A stretch of 64,000 nt of DNA from contig CM024178.1 of the NCBI GenBank assembly GCA_013433145.1, positions 6,557,260 through 6,621,259 on the forward strand. The letters are read 5' to 3'. The stretch is from Ascaris suum (lineage: Eukaryota; Nematoda; Chromadorea; Rhabditida; Ascarididae). Under the pieces are notes generated by a model. It saw only the letters and a program-made list of their open reading frames with translations. It had not been told where the DNA came from and did not search any database. Below, piece after piece: positions 60,094-64,000 of this stretch; position 1 is the stretch's first letter; the number at the start of each line of letters is the position of its first letter. The position numbers and the translations under genes are program-made.

Positions 60094-64000
<3,907 letters not shown>

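Overview
This window looks like nematode nuclear DNA. It is AT-rich, and its genes are split into many short exons with introns from about 100 bases to 10.8 kb. Two gene families support nematode strongly: an R7 regulator of G-protein signalling very close to worm EGL-10, and a MOLO-1-like secreted or membrane protein with a TPM domain, a family expanded in nematodes. Long introns, a loose acceptor consensus (tatag, ttgcag and ttcaag occur beside ttttcag) and abundant repeats suggest a parasitic, non-Caenorhabditis worm. I cannot name the species.

Layout. 1-7565: no gene I can support; a (TA)n microsatellite and one GC-richer patch near 3 kb with splice-like signals. 7566-17833, minus strand: a complete egl-10 orthologue, 11 coding exons, 536 residues, with every splice phase consistent; domains are DEP, DHEX, a Ser/Ala-rich linker, GGL and RGS. 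17834-29429: an 11.6-kb divergent intergenic region. Its right end is a foldback element, with arms of about 430 bp in inverted orientation around a 1.86-kb spacer, ending about 230 bp before the next gene's start codon. 29430-60093, plus strand: a homologue of protein phosphatase 1 regulatory subunit 37 (PPP1R37/LRRC68), reconstructed as 19 exons and about 1365 residues. It has a short N-terminal region with PP1-docking-like motifs, a leucine-rich-repeat array of about 330 residues, and a very long disordered Ser/Cys-rich tail. 61954 to the end, plus strand: the first two coding exons of a MOLO-1-like gene, which runs off the window.

How the genes relate. They do not form one pathway. EGL-10 dampens Go signalling in neurons and muscle, MOLO-1 proteins modulate levamisole-type acetylcholine receptors, and PPP1R37 is a PP1 regulator. 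The first two both act in neuromuscular physiology, but nothing here shows co-regulation.

Mobile and repeat content: a decayed CR1/Jockey-like LINE, antisense in PPP1R37 intron 14; a 299-bp insertion flanked by 24-bp direct repeats in intron 2; three long G runs in intron 4; and an antisense ORF resembling the end of a pepsin-like protease in the MOLO-1-like intron. I saw no operon-like spacing, tRNA, rRNA or CRISPR. All exon models were built by hand from translation, splice consensus and phase; no alignment or RNA data were used.
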